A stretch of 14,382 nucleotides of DNA from contig DASTNK010000006.1 in assembly GCA_035720945.1 (NCBI GenBank), forward strand, positions 1-14,382, written 5' to 3'. Made by a program: the position numbers and the translations under genes. Shown piece by piece: positions 6,346 to 13,198 of this stretch. Numbering within the stretch: the stretch's first letter is position 1; each line of letters opens with the position of its first letter. Source of the stretch: SCQX01 sp035720945 (GTDB lineage Bacteria > Pseudomonadota > Gammaproteobacteria > Burkholderiales > Burkholderiaceae_B). Below the pieces are notes generated by a model. It did no database searches. It was given only the letters and a program-made list of their open reading frames with translations, and was not told where the DNA came from.

Positions 6346-7335
6346 ATGGAAAACCCCGCCCGCCAAGTCCCGGCCTCCGCGATCGACTCCGCGCATCGCA
6401 CCTTCCGCACCGAAATCATCGCCCTGCAAGCGCTCGACGCGCGTCTCGACGGCGCGTTCGAACAAGCGGTCGCATTGATACTCGAATGCCGGGGCCGGAT
6501 CGTCGCCACTGGCATAGGCAAGACCGGCCACATCGCGCGCAAGCTGGCGGCCACACTGGCCTCCACCGGCACGCCGGCGTTCTTCATGCACGGCACAGAA
6601 GCCGTGCATGGCGATTTGGGCATGCTGACTGGCGAAGACATCCTGTTGGCCATTTCTTATTCCGGCACCGGTCAGGAACTCTTGACGCTGGTCCCCCCCA
6701 CCAAACGGCTGGGGGCCAGGCTCATCGCCATCACCGGGAATCCCGACTCCGAACTGGCCCGCGCCGCGGATGTGCACCTGAACGCCCACGTCGACCAGGA
6801 AGCCTGCCCGCTGAATCTCGCCCCCACCGCGAGCACCACCGCCGCACTGGTGCTGGGCGACGCCATCGCCGTCGCCTGCCTCGAGGCGCGCGGTTTCGAT
6901 GCCGACGATTTCGCCCGATCCCACCCGGGCGGCGCCCTGGGGCGTCGACTCCTGACACATGTGCGGGACGTCATGCGCATCGGCGACGAACTTCCCTTGG
7001 TCGACATCGCCACCCCCGTCACGCAGGCGCTGGCCGTGATGTCCGAAAAGCGCATGGGCATGGCCATCGTCGTGGACGACGCGGGCCACCCCGTCGGTCT
7101 CTTCACCGATGGCGATCTGCGACGACTCATCGCCCGTGACGGCGACATCCGTCCACTGACCGTGAGCGACGGCATGACCCACTCGCCCCGGACCATCTCC
7201 CCCAACGCATTGGCCGCCGAGGCCGCGGCGCGCATGGACACCGGCCGCCTGAATCAAATGCTCGTGGTGGACGATACCGGGCTATTATTGGGGGCTTTGC
7301 ATATGCACGATCTGCTTGCCGCGAAGGTGATCTGA
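6346..7335 (+). CDS. kdsD: KdsD, D-arabinose 5-phosphate isomerase
   Basis: KdsD converts D-ribulose 5-phosphate to D-arabinose 5-phosphate, the first dedicated step toward Kdo for the LPS inner core, in the cytoplasm. At 329 residues it matches the usual 328 or so. It has an N-terminal SIS sugar-isomerase domain (about 35-180) and two CBS domains (about 205-265 and 272-328). Residues reported as catalytic in E. coli KdsD fall at the same positions: Lys59 in GIGKTGHIA, His88 in AVHGDLG, Glu111, and His193 in SHPGGALG. The SYSGTG phosphate-binding loop is at 104-109. The ATG at 6346 agrees with family N-termini but lacks a clear ribosome-binding site. kdsC follows after 2 bp, so the two successive Kdo-pathway enzymes are probably coupled. 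Confidence 0.97.
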   Translation: MENPARQVPASAIDSAHRTFRTEIIALQALDARLDGAFEQAVALILECRGRIVATGIGKTGHIARKLAATLASTGTPAFFMHGTEAVHGDLGMLTGEDILLAISYSGTGQELLTLVPPTKRLGARLIAITGNPDSELARAADVHLNAHVDQEACPLNLAPTASTTAALVLGDAIAVACLEARGFDADDFARSHPGGALGRRLLTHVRDVMRIGDELPLVDIATPVTQALAVMSEKRMGMAIVVDDAGHPVGLFTDGDLRRLIARDGDIRPLTVSDGMTHSPRTISPNALAAEAAARMDTGRLNQMLVVDDTGLLLGALHMHDLLAAKVI

Positions 7336-7337
7336 AC

Positions 7338-7937
7338 ATGGGAACACCCCACACCCCACACCCGGCCGAAGCCATGCTTCTGGCGAAAGTCGCCCCGGCT
7401 CTCCTTGAACGCTTGCGCGCCGTTCGGCTGATGGCGTTCGACGTGGACGGCATACTCACCGACGGTAGCCTGTGGTATGGTGAAAGTGGCGAAATGCTCA
7501 AGCGTTTCAACGCCCTCGACGGCCACGGCCTGCGTCTCCTGGGCGAAGGCGGCATCGTGGTGGCGTTGGTCACCGGGCGCCAGGGCCCCATCATCTCGCG
7601 CCGCGCCGCGGATCTGGGCATCTCGATCGTGCACCAAAGCGTCCGCGACAAGTCCGGCACGCTCGATACGTTGGCCCGCGAGCACGGTTTCACCATCAAC
7701 CAGGTCGGCTATATGGGCGATGACATCATCGATCTGCCCGCCATGCAGCGCGCTGGCTTTGCGGCCAGCGTGCCGAACGCCCCTGCCTACGTGGCGCAAG
7801 CCGCCCACTGGGTCGCGTCGCACAGCGGTGGCGCGGGCGCCGTCCGCGAGTGCTGCGACCTCATCCTCGCGGCCCAGGGGCGGCTCGGCGCCTGTCTCGC
7901 CCCCAATGCATTCATCCTCAGAGGGATGAGCCAGTAA
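7338..7937 (+). CDS. kdsC: KdsC, Kdo 8-phosphate phosphatase
   Basis: KdsC removes phosphate from Kdo 8-phosphate to give free Kdo. It is a small cap-less HAD-family phosphatase that normally works as a tetramer in the cytoplasm. The 199 residues carry motif I DVDGILTDG at 35-43 (Asp35 nucleophile, Asp37 acid/base), motif II VTGR at 78-81, the motif III Lys at about 105, and motif IV GDD at 127-129. The family-typical GGAGAVRE is at 164-171. It is slightly longer than E. coli KdsC (about 188), with extra residues at the N-terminus. GGTGA about 8 bases before the ATG is a plausible ribosome-binding site. It sits 2 bp after kdsD and 4 bp before lptC. Confidence 0.96.
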   Translation: MGTPHTPHPAEAMLLAKVAPALLERLRAVRLMAFDVDGILTDGSLWYGESGEMLKRFNALDGHGLRLLGEGGIVVALVTGRQGPIISRRAADLGISIVHQSVRDKSGTLDTLAREHGFTINQVGYMGDDIIDLPAMQRAGFAASVPNAPAYVAQAAHWVASHSGGAGAVRECCDLILAAQGRLGACLAPNAFILRGMSQ

Positions 7938-7941
7938 CCCC

Positions 7942-8586
7942 ATGAAGGAACGCGCACCCGCCATCATCGCCGTCGTACTATTGTTGTCACTGGTTCTGGG
8001 GACCTGGTGGGCGGCCGAGTACGCGCAAAAGTCCATTCCCATCGACCCGCCGGCCCGCATCACCCACGACCCCGACTCCTGGGCAGAAAATTTCGTGATG
8101 ATTCGCACCGACCTGAAAGGAGTGGCCATCAACCGCCTCGAGGGAAATTACCTACAACATTATCCGGACGACGACTCATACAAGATCACCGCGCCCACCG
8201 CCATAGGACAGCGCCCCGGCGACCCCATCACGGTGGGCACATCGCGCACCGCCACCATGGACAAGAACGGAACGCGCATCGTCATGATCGGTGACGCGCA
8301 TGTGCATCGGCGCAGCGACAAGGATCATGCCCCCCTCGATGTCACCAGCCAGCAACTGACGCTGCTGCCCAACCAGGACGTGGTGTTCACCGACCACCCA
8401 GCGGTGGTCATCAACGGAAACTCGAAAATGCACGGAAAGGGCATGCGATACAACAACAAGACCCAGGTACTGCAGGTGTTTTCCGCAAGCGACGTCAAGA
8501 TATCGGGTGCCGATGTCGCCAAGAGGCGGGCGGCCAATTCCGACCAGCCGGCAAAACCCACGAACAATCCAGCCAAGACACCATGA
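7942..8586 (+). CDS. lptC: LptC, LPS export inner-membrane protein
   Basis: LptC is a bitopic inner-membrane protein that receives LPS from the LptB2FG transporter and passes it to LptA in the periplasm. The 214-residue product has one N-terminal membrane helix (about 7-25, just after MKERAPA) and a periplasmic beta-jellyroll domain (about 35-190). The Lys/Pro/Asn-rich C-terminal tail is longer than in E. coli LptC (about 191). Sequence conservation in LptC is low, so the call rests on this architecture, on phrases such as 'ITAPTAIGQRPGDPI' and 'LTLLPNQDVVFTDHPAVV', and on its position between kdsC and lptA. Its stop codon overlaps the lptA start (ATGA), so the two are translationally coupled. 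Confidence 0.93.
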   Translation: MKERAPAIIAVVLLLSLVLGTWWAAEYAQKSIPIDPPARITHDPDSWAENFVMIRTDLKGVAINRLEGNYLQHYPDDDSYKITAPTAIGQRPGDPITVGTSRTATMDKNGTRIVMIGDAHVHRRSDKDHAPLDVTSQQLTLLPNQDVVFTDHPAVVINGNSKMHGKGMRYNNKTQVLQVFSASDVKISGADVAKRRAANSDQPAKPTNNPAKTP

Positions 8587-9350
8587 AATCATCGTCTTTT
8601 TCCCGGTTCGCGCCCTGGCTTGCGTCAGGCTTCGCCTTGATCCTGCAGGCCGGAATGCCCGTGTGGGCGGCCAGCCCGGCGAACGCGGCAAGCATGACGG
8701 CGCCGTCCGCGGCGACCACCCCTTCGACAGCCAAATCCCAAGGCCAGGACAAGAACACGGCCGGAAAGCCCGCAGCGGAACCCGACACCGTCATCCTGTC
8801 CGACACCCTGCATTACGACGACAAAGACAAGACCAGCGTCTTCACAGGCAACGTGTTGATGACCCGTGGCCAGATGACGCTGCGCGCCGACAAACTCGTC
8901 GCGCACCAAGACGCCCAGGGCAACCAATCCGGCACCGCCACCATGAACACACCCGGCAAGCTGGTTTACGTGCGTGAAGACAACCCCCTGAAATTCGAAG
9001 TCGTCGAAGCCCGCGGGTTGCGCGCCCAGTACGACGGCAAGACCAGCGAAATCGAGATGATCGGCCAGGCGGTGGTGACCCGTTTCATCTGCGGCACGGC
9101 GTTCGACAAGATCAGCGGGGAACGCGTGCGATACAACCAGAAGACCGATGTCTACGAAGCGTTCAGCGGGCCGCAATCCCCCACCCGGGACCGGCGTGTC
9201 CGTTCCGTGGCCCAGCCACAGGCCAAGATCGACGCCGCCATCGCCGAATGCCGGAAGAAATCCGGTCCGGCCACCCCGGCCCACAAGACGGACGCCCACG
9301 GAAACCCGCACCACGAAACACCTCATCAGGGCAAGACAGCCAAAAACTGA
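8583..9350 (+). CDS. lptA: LptA, periplasmic LPS transport protein
   Basis: LptA forms the periplasmic bridge that carries LPS from LptC to LptD. The 255-residue protein has a signal peptide (positive SSSFSRF start, hydrophobic core about 10-28, cleavage near residue 30 or after ANA at 35). A low-complexity Ala/Thr/Lys stretch follows to about 66, then an OstA/LptA beta-jellyroll domain at about 68-200 (DTLHYDDKDKTSVFTGNV, then GQMTLRADKL). Most of the excess over E. coli LptA (about 185) lies in the early linker and in a C-terminal tail of about 55 residues. That tail ends in a His- and Lys-rich stretch with six histidines between 234 and 248. It begins within the lptC stop codon. Confidence 0.95.
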   Translation: MKSSSFSRFAPWLASGFALILQAGMPVWAASPANAASMTAPSAATTPSTAKSQGQDKNTAGKPAAEPDTVILSDTLHYDDKDKTSVFTGNVLMTRGQMTLRADKLVAHQDAQGNQSGTATMNTPGKLVYVREDNPLKFEVVEARGLRAQYDGKTSEIEMIGQAVVTRFICGTAFDKISGERVRYNQKTDVYEAFSGPQSPTRDRRVRSVAQPQAKIDAAIAECRKKSGPATPAHKTDAHGNPHHETPHQGKTAKN

Positions 9351-9388
9351 CTCCGCCTCCCCGCGCCCGCCCCCACCCCTTGCGATTC

Positions 9389-10183
9389 ATGCCAGACAAC
9401 GCCACACCGAAGCCCGGAACCCTCAGACCCCCATCCAGCGTGCATGGCAGCCTGCGCGCCACGGGATTGCGTAAAACCTACGGCAAGAGAACAGTCGTGC
9501 ACGACGTTTCGCTCTCTGTGGACAGCGGCGAGGTGGTGGGGTTGCTGGGTCCCAATGGCGCGGGCAAGACGACCAGCTTCTATATGATCGTCGGCATCGT
9601 CCCGACCGACGCCGGCCGCATCGAGATCGACGACACGCCCATCACCAGCATGCCCATGCACAAACGGGCCAGGATGGGTCTGTCGTACCTGCCGCAGGAT
9701 GCCTCGGTGTTCCGACGCCTCACGGTCGAAGAGAACATCCGCGCCGTGCTGGAACTGCAGATCGACGACGACGGCCGCCCCTATTCCTCCGCCAAGATCG
9801 GCCAGAACCTCGATACGCTGATCGATGAGCTCCAGATCGACCATATCCGCCGCAACACCGCCATCTCGCTATCGGGGGGAGAACGGCGACGCGTGGAGAT
9901 CGCGCGGGCCCTGGCCACACACCCCCGCTTCATCCTCCTGGATGAACCCTTCGCGGGCGTGGACCCGATCGCGGTCATTGAAATCCAGCGCATCGTGCAT
10001 TTCCTCAAAGGGCGCAACATCGGGGTGCTGATCACCGACCACAACGTCCGGGAAACGCTGGGTATCTGCGACCGGGCGTACATCATCAGCGAAGGCAAGG
10101 TCTTGACCGACGGGCATCCCCGGGAAATCATCGACAACGACGCGGTTCGCAAGGTTTATCTGGGCAAGAATTTCAAAATGTGA
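9389..10183 (+). CDS. lptB: LptB, LPS export ATPase
   Basis: LptB is the cytoplasmic ATPase of the LptB2FG complex that extracts LPS from the inner membrane. The ATP-binding motifs are complete: Walker A GPNGAGKTT at 54-62, Q-loop Gln103, signature LSGGE at 161-165, Walker B ILLDEP at 182-187, and switch His218. The phrase DEPFAGVDPIAV is highly characteristic of LptB. I chose the ATG at 9389, giving 264 residues. That leaves about 20 residues before the usual LptB start, so it is somewhat longer than E. coli (241). An in-frame ATG at 9248 would add 47 residues of unrelated sequence overlapping lptA. No good ribosome-binding site precedes 9389. It lies 38 bp after lptA. In many relatives rpoN follows; here it does not. 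Confidence 0.96.
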   Translation: MPDNATPKPGTLRPPSSVHGSLRATGLRKTYGKRTVVHDVSLSVDSGEVVGLLGPNGAGKTTSFYMIVGIVPTDAGRIEIDDTPITSMPMHKRARMGLSYLPQDASVFRRLTVEENIRAVLELQIDDDGRPYSSAKIGQNLDTLIDELQIDHIRRNTAISLSGGERRRVEIARALATHPRFILLDEPFAGVDPIAVIEIQRIVHFLKGRNIGVLITDHNVRETLGICDRAYIISEGKVLTDGHPREIIDNDAVRKVYLGKNFKM

Positions 10184-10205
10184 CGAGCCTGCTGCCCGAC
10201 TGGGT

Positions 10206-10229
10206 CGCGCATCCAAATCCGGATGCGTG
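10206..10229 (+). terminator. Stem-loop after lptB, possible terminator
   Basis: CGCGCATCC (10206-10214) and GGATGCGTG (10221-10229) pair over nine positions with one G-U pair and a 6-base loop, 22 bases after the lptB stop. It is placed where the kds-lpt operon would be expected to end. No T-run follows, so it is not a classical intrinsic terminator. It could act with Rho or as a 3'-end stabiliser. Confidence 0.4.
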
Positions 10230-10309
10230 TCAGACCAGGCATTGGCGCGGCACACTGTAGAACGTCACCCCCCACGCCGACGACCAAAAGTAACCGCCCC
10301 GCAGGGCAC

Positions 10310-10337
10310 TTGATTTACTCTCCATAATCTATAAACT
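10310..10337 (+). promoter_or_regulatory. Candidate promoter for hpf
   Basis: TTGATT (10310-10315) and TAAACT (10332-10337) are 16 bases apart and resemble sigma-70 -35 and -10 boxes; TATAAA, two bases earlier, is an alternative -10. Transcription from here would give hpf its own mRNA with a leader of about 80 bases. This leader contains AAGGAGG at 10358-10364 with no start codon after it, as well as the true hpf binding site AGGAG at 10413-10417. Confidence 0.5.
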
Positions 10338-10426
10338 GAACTCGATACCAACTCATCAAGGAGGTTTCCCTTTCCCTGAAACGCGCGTCGCGCACCCATA
10401 TTTGCTTTTGATAGGAGAGCAACAAT

Positions 10427-10753
10427 ATGAACCTGAGCATTACTGGTCGACACCTCGAAGTCACTCCCGCCATCCACGAATACGTGCTGAACAAGCTGGC
10501 CCGAGTCGCTCGACACTTTGATAACGTCATTGACACCCAGGTCATGCTCTCGGTAGAGCGCTTGAAGCACTCGGCGGAAGTCACCATGCGCCTGCGTGGC
10601 AAAGACATCCACTGCGAAGCCACCGACGACAATCTGTACTCTGCCATTGACTTGCTGGCCGACAAGATCGACCGCCAGGTCATAAAATACAAGACCAAGG
10701 TTCAGAACCACGCACACGAACCCGTCAAACGACAGGAAGCCACTGTCGAATAA
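10427..10753 (+). CDS. hpf: HPF, short ribosome hibernation promoting factor
   Basis: HPF binds the 30S subunit in the decoding region and helps form inactive 100S ribosome dimers in slow-growing or starved cells. The 108-residue protein consists of the single N-terminal HPF/RaiA domain, with the family start MNLSITGRHLEVTPAIHEYV. Its basic and mixed-charge core follows, including 'AEVTMRLRGKDIHCEATDDNLYSAID' type sequence at about 50-75. A C-terminal dimerisation domain of the long-HPF type is absent, so this is the short form. AGGAG lies 9 bases before the ATG. It has its own promoter candidate and a strong terminator downstream, so it is probably monocistronic. Older annotations call it 'sigma-54 modulation protein' because of its usual neighbour rpoN, which is missing here. 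Confidence 0.96.
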   Translation: MNLSITGRHLEVTPAIHEYVLNKLARVARHFDNVIDTQVMLSVERLKHSAEVTMRLRGKDIHCEATDDNLYSAIDLLADKIDRQVIKYKTKVQNHAHEPVKRQEATVE

Positions 10754-10834
10754 CCCACAAGCCGGCACGCGCCGCGACACCATCGACCCCCAGGGGTATC
10801 AGACAGGTGGCACGGTGACCAAACCGCTTGTTTC

Positions 10835-10873
10835 GGCCTCAATCCCGAGCAGGATTGGGGCCTTGGTGTTTCT
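10835..10873 (+). terminator. Intrinsic terminator-like hairpin after hpf
   Basis: GGCCTCAATCC (10835-10845) pairs with GGATTGGGGCC (10852-10862) over eleven positions, with one G-U pair and a 6-base loop. It is followed by the T-rich stretch TTGGTGTTTCT (10863-10873). It lies 82 bases after the hpf stop and just before the ptsN promoter candidate, so it should separate hpf transcription from ptsN. The T-tract is interrupted by G, so efficiency may be moderate. Confidence 0.7.
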
Positions 10874-10906
10874 GGGCGCAGCCAGCCAGCGAAAAGGTTT
10901 TCTCCC

Positions 10907-10912
10907 TATAAT
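10907..10912 (+). promoter_or_regulatory. Consensus -10 box of ptsN (leaderless start)
   Basis: TATAAT at 10907-10912 is a perfect -10 hexamer and ends 8 bases before the ptsN ATG at 10921. The predicted transcription start falls at about 10919-10921, so the mRNA would begin at or within two bases of the start codon. No good -35 box is present at 16-18 bp (AGCCAG at 17 bp). The position right after the hpf terminator supports a real promoter. Confidence 0.6.
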
Positions 10913-10920
10913 GGCCCTCT

Positions 10921-11385
10921 ATGAACCTGATGTCCCGAATCCTGCCACCGCGGAACGTGGTGCTCGACCTGGAAGCCACCAGCAAGAAGCGCGCGTTCGA
11001 ACAGGCGGGCCTGCTCTTCGAGAACCACCACGGCATCGCCCGGACGGCCGTCTTCCATAGCCTGATCGCGCGTGAACGTCTGGGTTCCACAGCCCTGGGG
11101 CACCTCATCGCGGTTCCGCACGGTCGGCTGAAGAACCTGAAAGAGCCCTGCGCGGCGTTCTTCCGCCTGGCCCACCCGGTGCGCTTCGACGCCAGCGACG
11201 GACGCATGGCCAGCCTGCTGTTTTTCCTGCTCGTCCCGGAAAGCACCACCCAGATGCACCTGGACATGCTGGCCGAAATCGCCCGCCTGACCTCCGACGC
11301 CGCCCTGCGCCAGGCACTGGCCACCGAAACAGATTCCGCAGCCGTCCATCGCCTGCTCACCACCTCGCTGACCGAAACGGACTAG
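10921..11385 (+). CDS. ptsN: PtsN, EIIA component of the nitrogen PTS (EIIA-Ntr)
   Basis: PtsN is the terminal phosphate acceptor of the nitrogen phosphotransferase system, a regulatory cytoplasmic protein with no sugar transport role. The 154 residues form a single EIIA type-2 fold. The active-site His is at 67 in GHLIAVPHGRL (60-70), preceded by the typical 'RERLGSTALG'. The N-terminus MNLMSRIL matches the family, which supports the ATG at 10921 even though it has no ribosome-binding site. It is probably the first gene of a ptsN-hprK-rapZ-rlpA operon, with hprK 9 bp downstream. A PTS HPr (npr) gene is not in the window. Confidence 0.96.
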   Translation: MNLMSRILPPRNVVLDLEATSKKRAFEQAGLLFENHHGIARTAVFHSLIARERLGSTALGHLIAVPHGRLKNLKEPCAAFFRLAHPVRFDASDGRMASLLFFLLVPESTTQMHLDMLAEIARLTSDAALRQALATETDSAAVHRLLTTSLTETD

Positions 11386-11394
11386 GCCCCAGCC

Positions 11395-12324
11395 ATGCTA
11401 ACCATTCAAGAACTCGTCGGCGACAATGCCGACAAAATCCCGTTCACATGGGTGGCCGGCACCGGCGCGGCGCATCGGCTGATCCCCGACACAGGCATGG
11501 CCGCCGCCGACCTGGTGGGCCACCTGAATCTCATCCACCCGTCGCGCATTCAGGTCTTTGGCAAGGAGGAGCTGTCTTACTACCTCCGTTTCGAATCCAA
11601 GCGCCGCCACCATCACCTGGAAGATCTGGTCACTGGTGGTGTCCCGGCCATCCTGATCGCCGAGAATCTCCAAGCCCCCGAAGATCTTCAAGAGTTCTGC
11701 AACCTGCAACAGGTTCCGCTGCTTTCCACGACCATCGAAGCAGCCCAATTGATCGACCTTCTGCGCATTTACCTGGGCAAGCGCCTGGCACCGAAAACCA
11801 CCGTGCATGGGGTGTTCATGGACGTCCTGGGCGTGGGCGTGTTGATCATGGGGGAATCGGGGCTCGGCAAGAGCGAACTCGCCCTGGAACTGATTTCGCG
11901 CGGCCACGGCCTGGTGGCCGACGACGCGGTGGAACTGTCCCGCAGCGCGCCCCACGTCATCGAGGGACAGTGTCCCTCCCTGCTGCAGAACCTGCTGGAA
12001 GTGCGGGGGCTGGGGCTGCTGGATATCCGGACCATCTTCGGGGAAACCTCGGTGCGGCGCAAGATGAAGCTGAAGCTGATCGTGCAGCTTGTGCGCTCGA
12101 ACGCCGACAACTTCGAGCGCCTGCCCGAACGCGACGAGACCCAGGACATCCTGGGTATTTCCATCCGGCGTGTCATGCTGCAGGTGGCGGCGGGTAGAAA
12201 CCTGGCCGTGCTGGTCGAGGCCGCCGTGCGCAACACCATCCTGACCCTGCGCGGGATCGACACCATGGGCGAGTTCATCGAACGCCAGGCATTGGCCATC
12301 ATGCAGAACAGCCGCCCGGACTGA
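11395..12324 (+). CDS. hprK: HPr kinase/phosphorylase
   Basis: HprK phosphorylates HPr on a serine and can also remove that phosphate, which links PTS activity to the cell's energy state. The 309-residue protein has an N-terminal domain (about 1-130) and a C-terminal kinase domain. The kinase domain carries the P-loop GESGLGKS at 153-160, His138 in VHGVF, the acidic pair Asp176-Asp177 in VADDAVE, and the HprK signature EVRGLGLLDIRTIFG at 202-216. The late motif VAAGRNLAVLVEAAVRN is at 264-280. All key residues are present. The gene lies 9 bp after ptsN and 1 bp before rapZ. This arrangement is typical of betaproteobacteria and differs from enterobacteria, which lack hprK. Confidence 0.97.
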   Translation: MLTIQELVGDNADKIPFTWVAGTGAAHRLIPDTGMAAADLVGHLNLIHPSRIQVFGKEELSYYLRFESKRRHHHLEDLVTGGVPAILIAENLQAPEDLQEFCNLQQVPLLSTTIEAAQLIDLLRIYLGKRLAPKTTVHGVFMDVLGVGVLIMGESGLGKSELALELISRGHGLVADDAVELSRSAPHVIEGQCPSLLQNLLEVRGLGLLDIRTIFGETSVRRKMKLKLIVQLVRSNADNFERLPERDETQDILGISIRRVMLQVAAGRNLAVLVEAAVRNTILTLRGIDTMGEFIERQALAIMQNSRPD

Positions 12325-12325
12325 C

Positions 12326-13198
12326 ATGCTCAATATCGTACTCATCACCGGCATCTCCGGCTCCGGCAAATCGGTCGCGTTGCGCTTTCTGGAAGACGCA
12401 GGCTATACCTGTGTGGACAACCTGCCGGTGCGGTTCCTGCACGAGTTCATCGCCGACACGCGCGAGAACGAGCTCGAGCGCGTGGCGATCTCGATCGACG
12501 TGCGCACACCCGGCGAACTGGCGGGGCTGCCCGACGTGATCACCAGCCTGCGAGCCCGGGGCACGGTGTTCAAGGTGATCTTCCTGGACGCCAGCGACCA
12601 CACCCTGCTGCAGCGCTATTCCGAATCGCGCCGACGCCACCCCCTGACCGACAAACTGCAACGGGGCGGCACCCCGCCTTCGCTGCAGGAATGCATCAAC
12701 ACCGAACGCGAACTGCTGGCGCCGCTGCGCAATCAGGAACACGTGATAGACACGTCCGATCTCACCCCGGGGCAGTTGCGCACCTGGATGCGCGACCTGA
12801 TCCAGACCGACCGGGCACCAGTGGTGCTGACGTTCGAATCATTCGCCTACAAGCGTGGTGTGCCAGGCGACGCGGACCTGGTCTTCGACGTGCGCTGCCT
12901 GCCCAACCCCCACTATGACCGCACCCTGCGGCCGCTTACCGGCCGCGACGAGCCCGTCGCCCAATGGCTGAGGCAATTCGGCAGCGTCGAAACCATGATC
13001 GACGACATCGCCGGCTTCATTCGCCGCTGGCTGCCGCTGTACATGCAGGACACTCGGAACTATCTGACCATCGCCATAGGCTGCACTGGCGGACAGCACC
13101 GGTCAGTCTATGTCGTGGAGCAATTGGCCAGGAAGTTCGCCGATCACTCTCCACTGTTGATACGACACCGCAACCAACTGTTCAACAGGAACCCATGA
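12326..13198 (+). CDS. rapZ: RapZ, RNase adapter / nucleotide-binding regulator
   Basis: In E. coli RapZ binds glucosamine 6-phosphate and delivers the small RNA GlmZ to RNase E, tuning GlmS and so the supply of amino sugars for peptidoglycan and LPS. Whether the same small RNAs exist here cannot be told. The 290-residue protein (E. coli 284) has the Walker A motif GISGSGKS at 9-16, CVDNLP at 29-34, an N-terminal kinase-like domain to about 150, and a C-terminal domain with GCTGGQHRSVYVVE at 253-266. The ATG follows the hprK stop by one base. Its stop overlaps the rlpA start by 4 bp. It is placed in an envelope-related block, consistent with a role in envelope precursor control. Confidence 0.96.
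   Translation: MLNIVLITGISGSGKSVALRFLEDAGYTCVDNLPVRFLHEFIADTRENELERVAISIDVRTPGELAGLPDVITSLRARGTVFKVIFLDASDHTLLQRYSESRRRHPLTDKLQRGGTPPSLQECINTERELLAPLRNQEHVIDTSDLTPGQLRTWMRDLIQTDRAPVVLTFESFAYKRGVPGDADLVFDVRCLPNPHYDRTLRPLTGRDEPVAQWLRQFGSVETMIDDIAGFIRRWLPLYMQDTRNYLTIAIGCTGGQHRSVYVVEQLARKFADHSPLLIRHRNQLFNRNP

Noticed and set aside
9248..9388. Upstream in-frame ATG that would extend LptB by 47 residues
   Set aside because: It lies inside the lptA coding region and the added residues do not resemble LptB N-termini; the ATG at 9389 is a better match.
10222..10323. Short open frame of 33 codons after lptB starting at an ATG in the stem-loop
   Set aside because: No ribosome-binding site, no recognisable protein pattern, and it crosses the promoter candidate of hpf.
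12964..13194. Upstream in-frame ATG that would extend RlpA by 77 residues
   Set aside because: It overlaps the end of rapZ and would put the lipoprotein signal inside the protein; the ATG at 13195 has an AGGA site and gives a proper lipobox.
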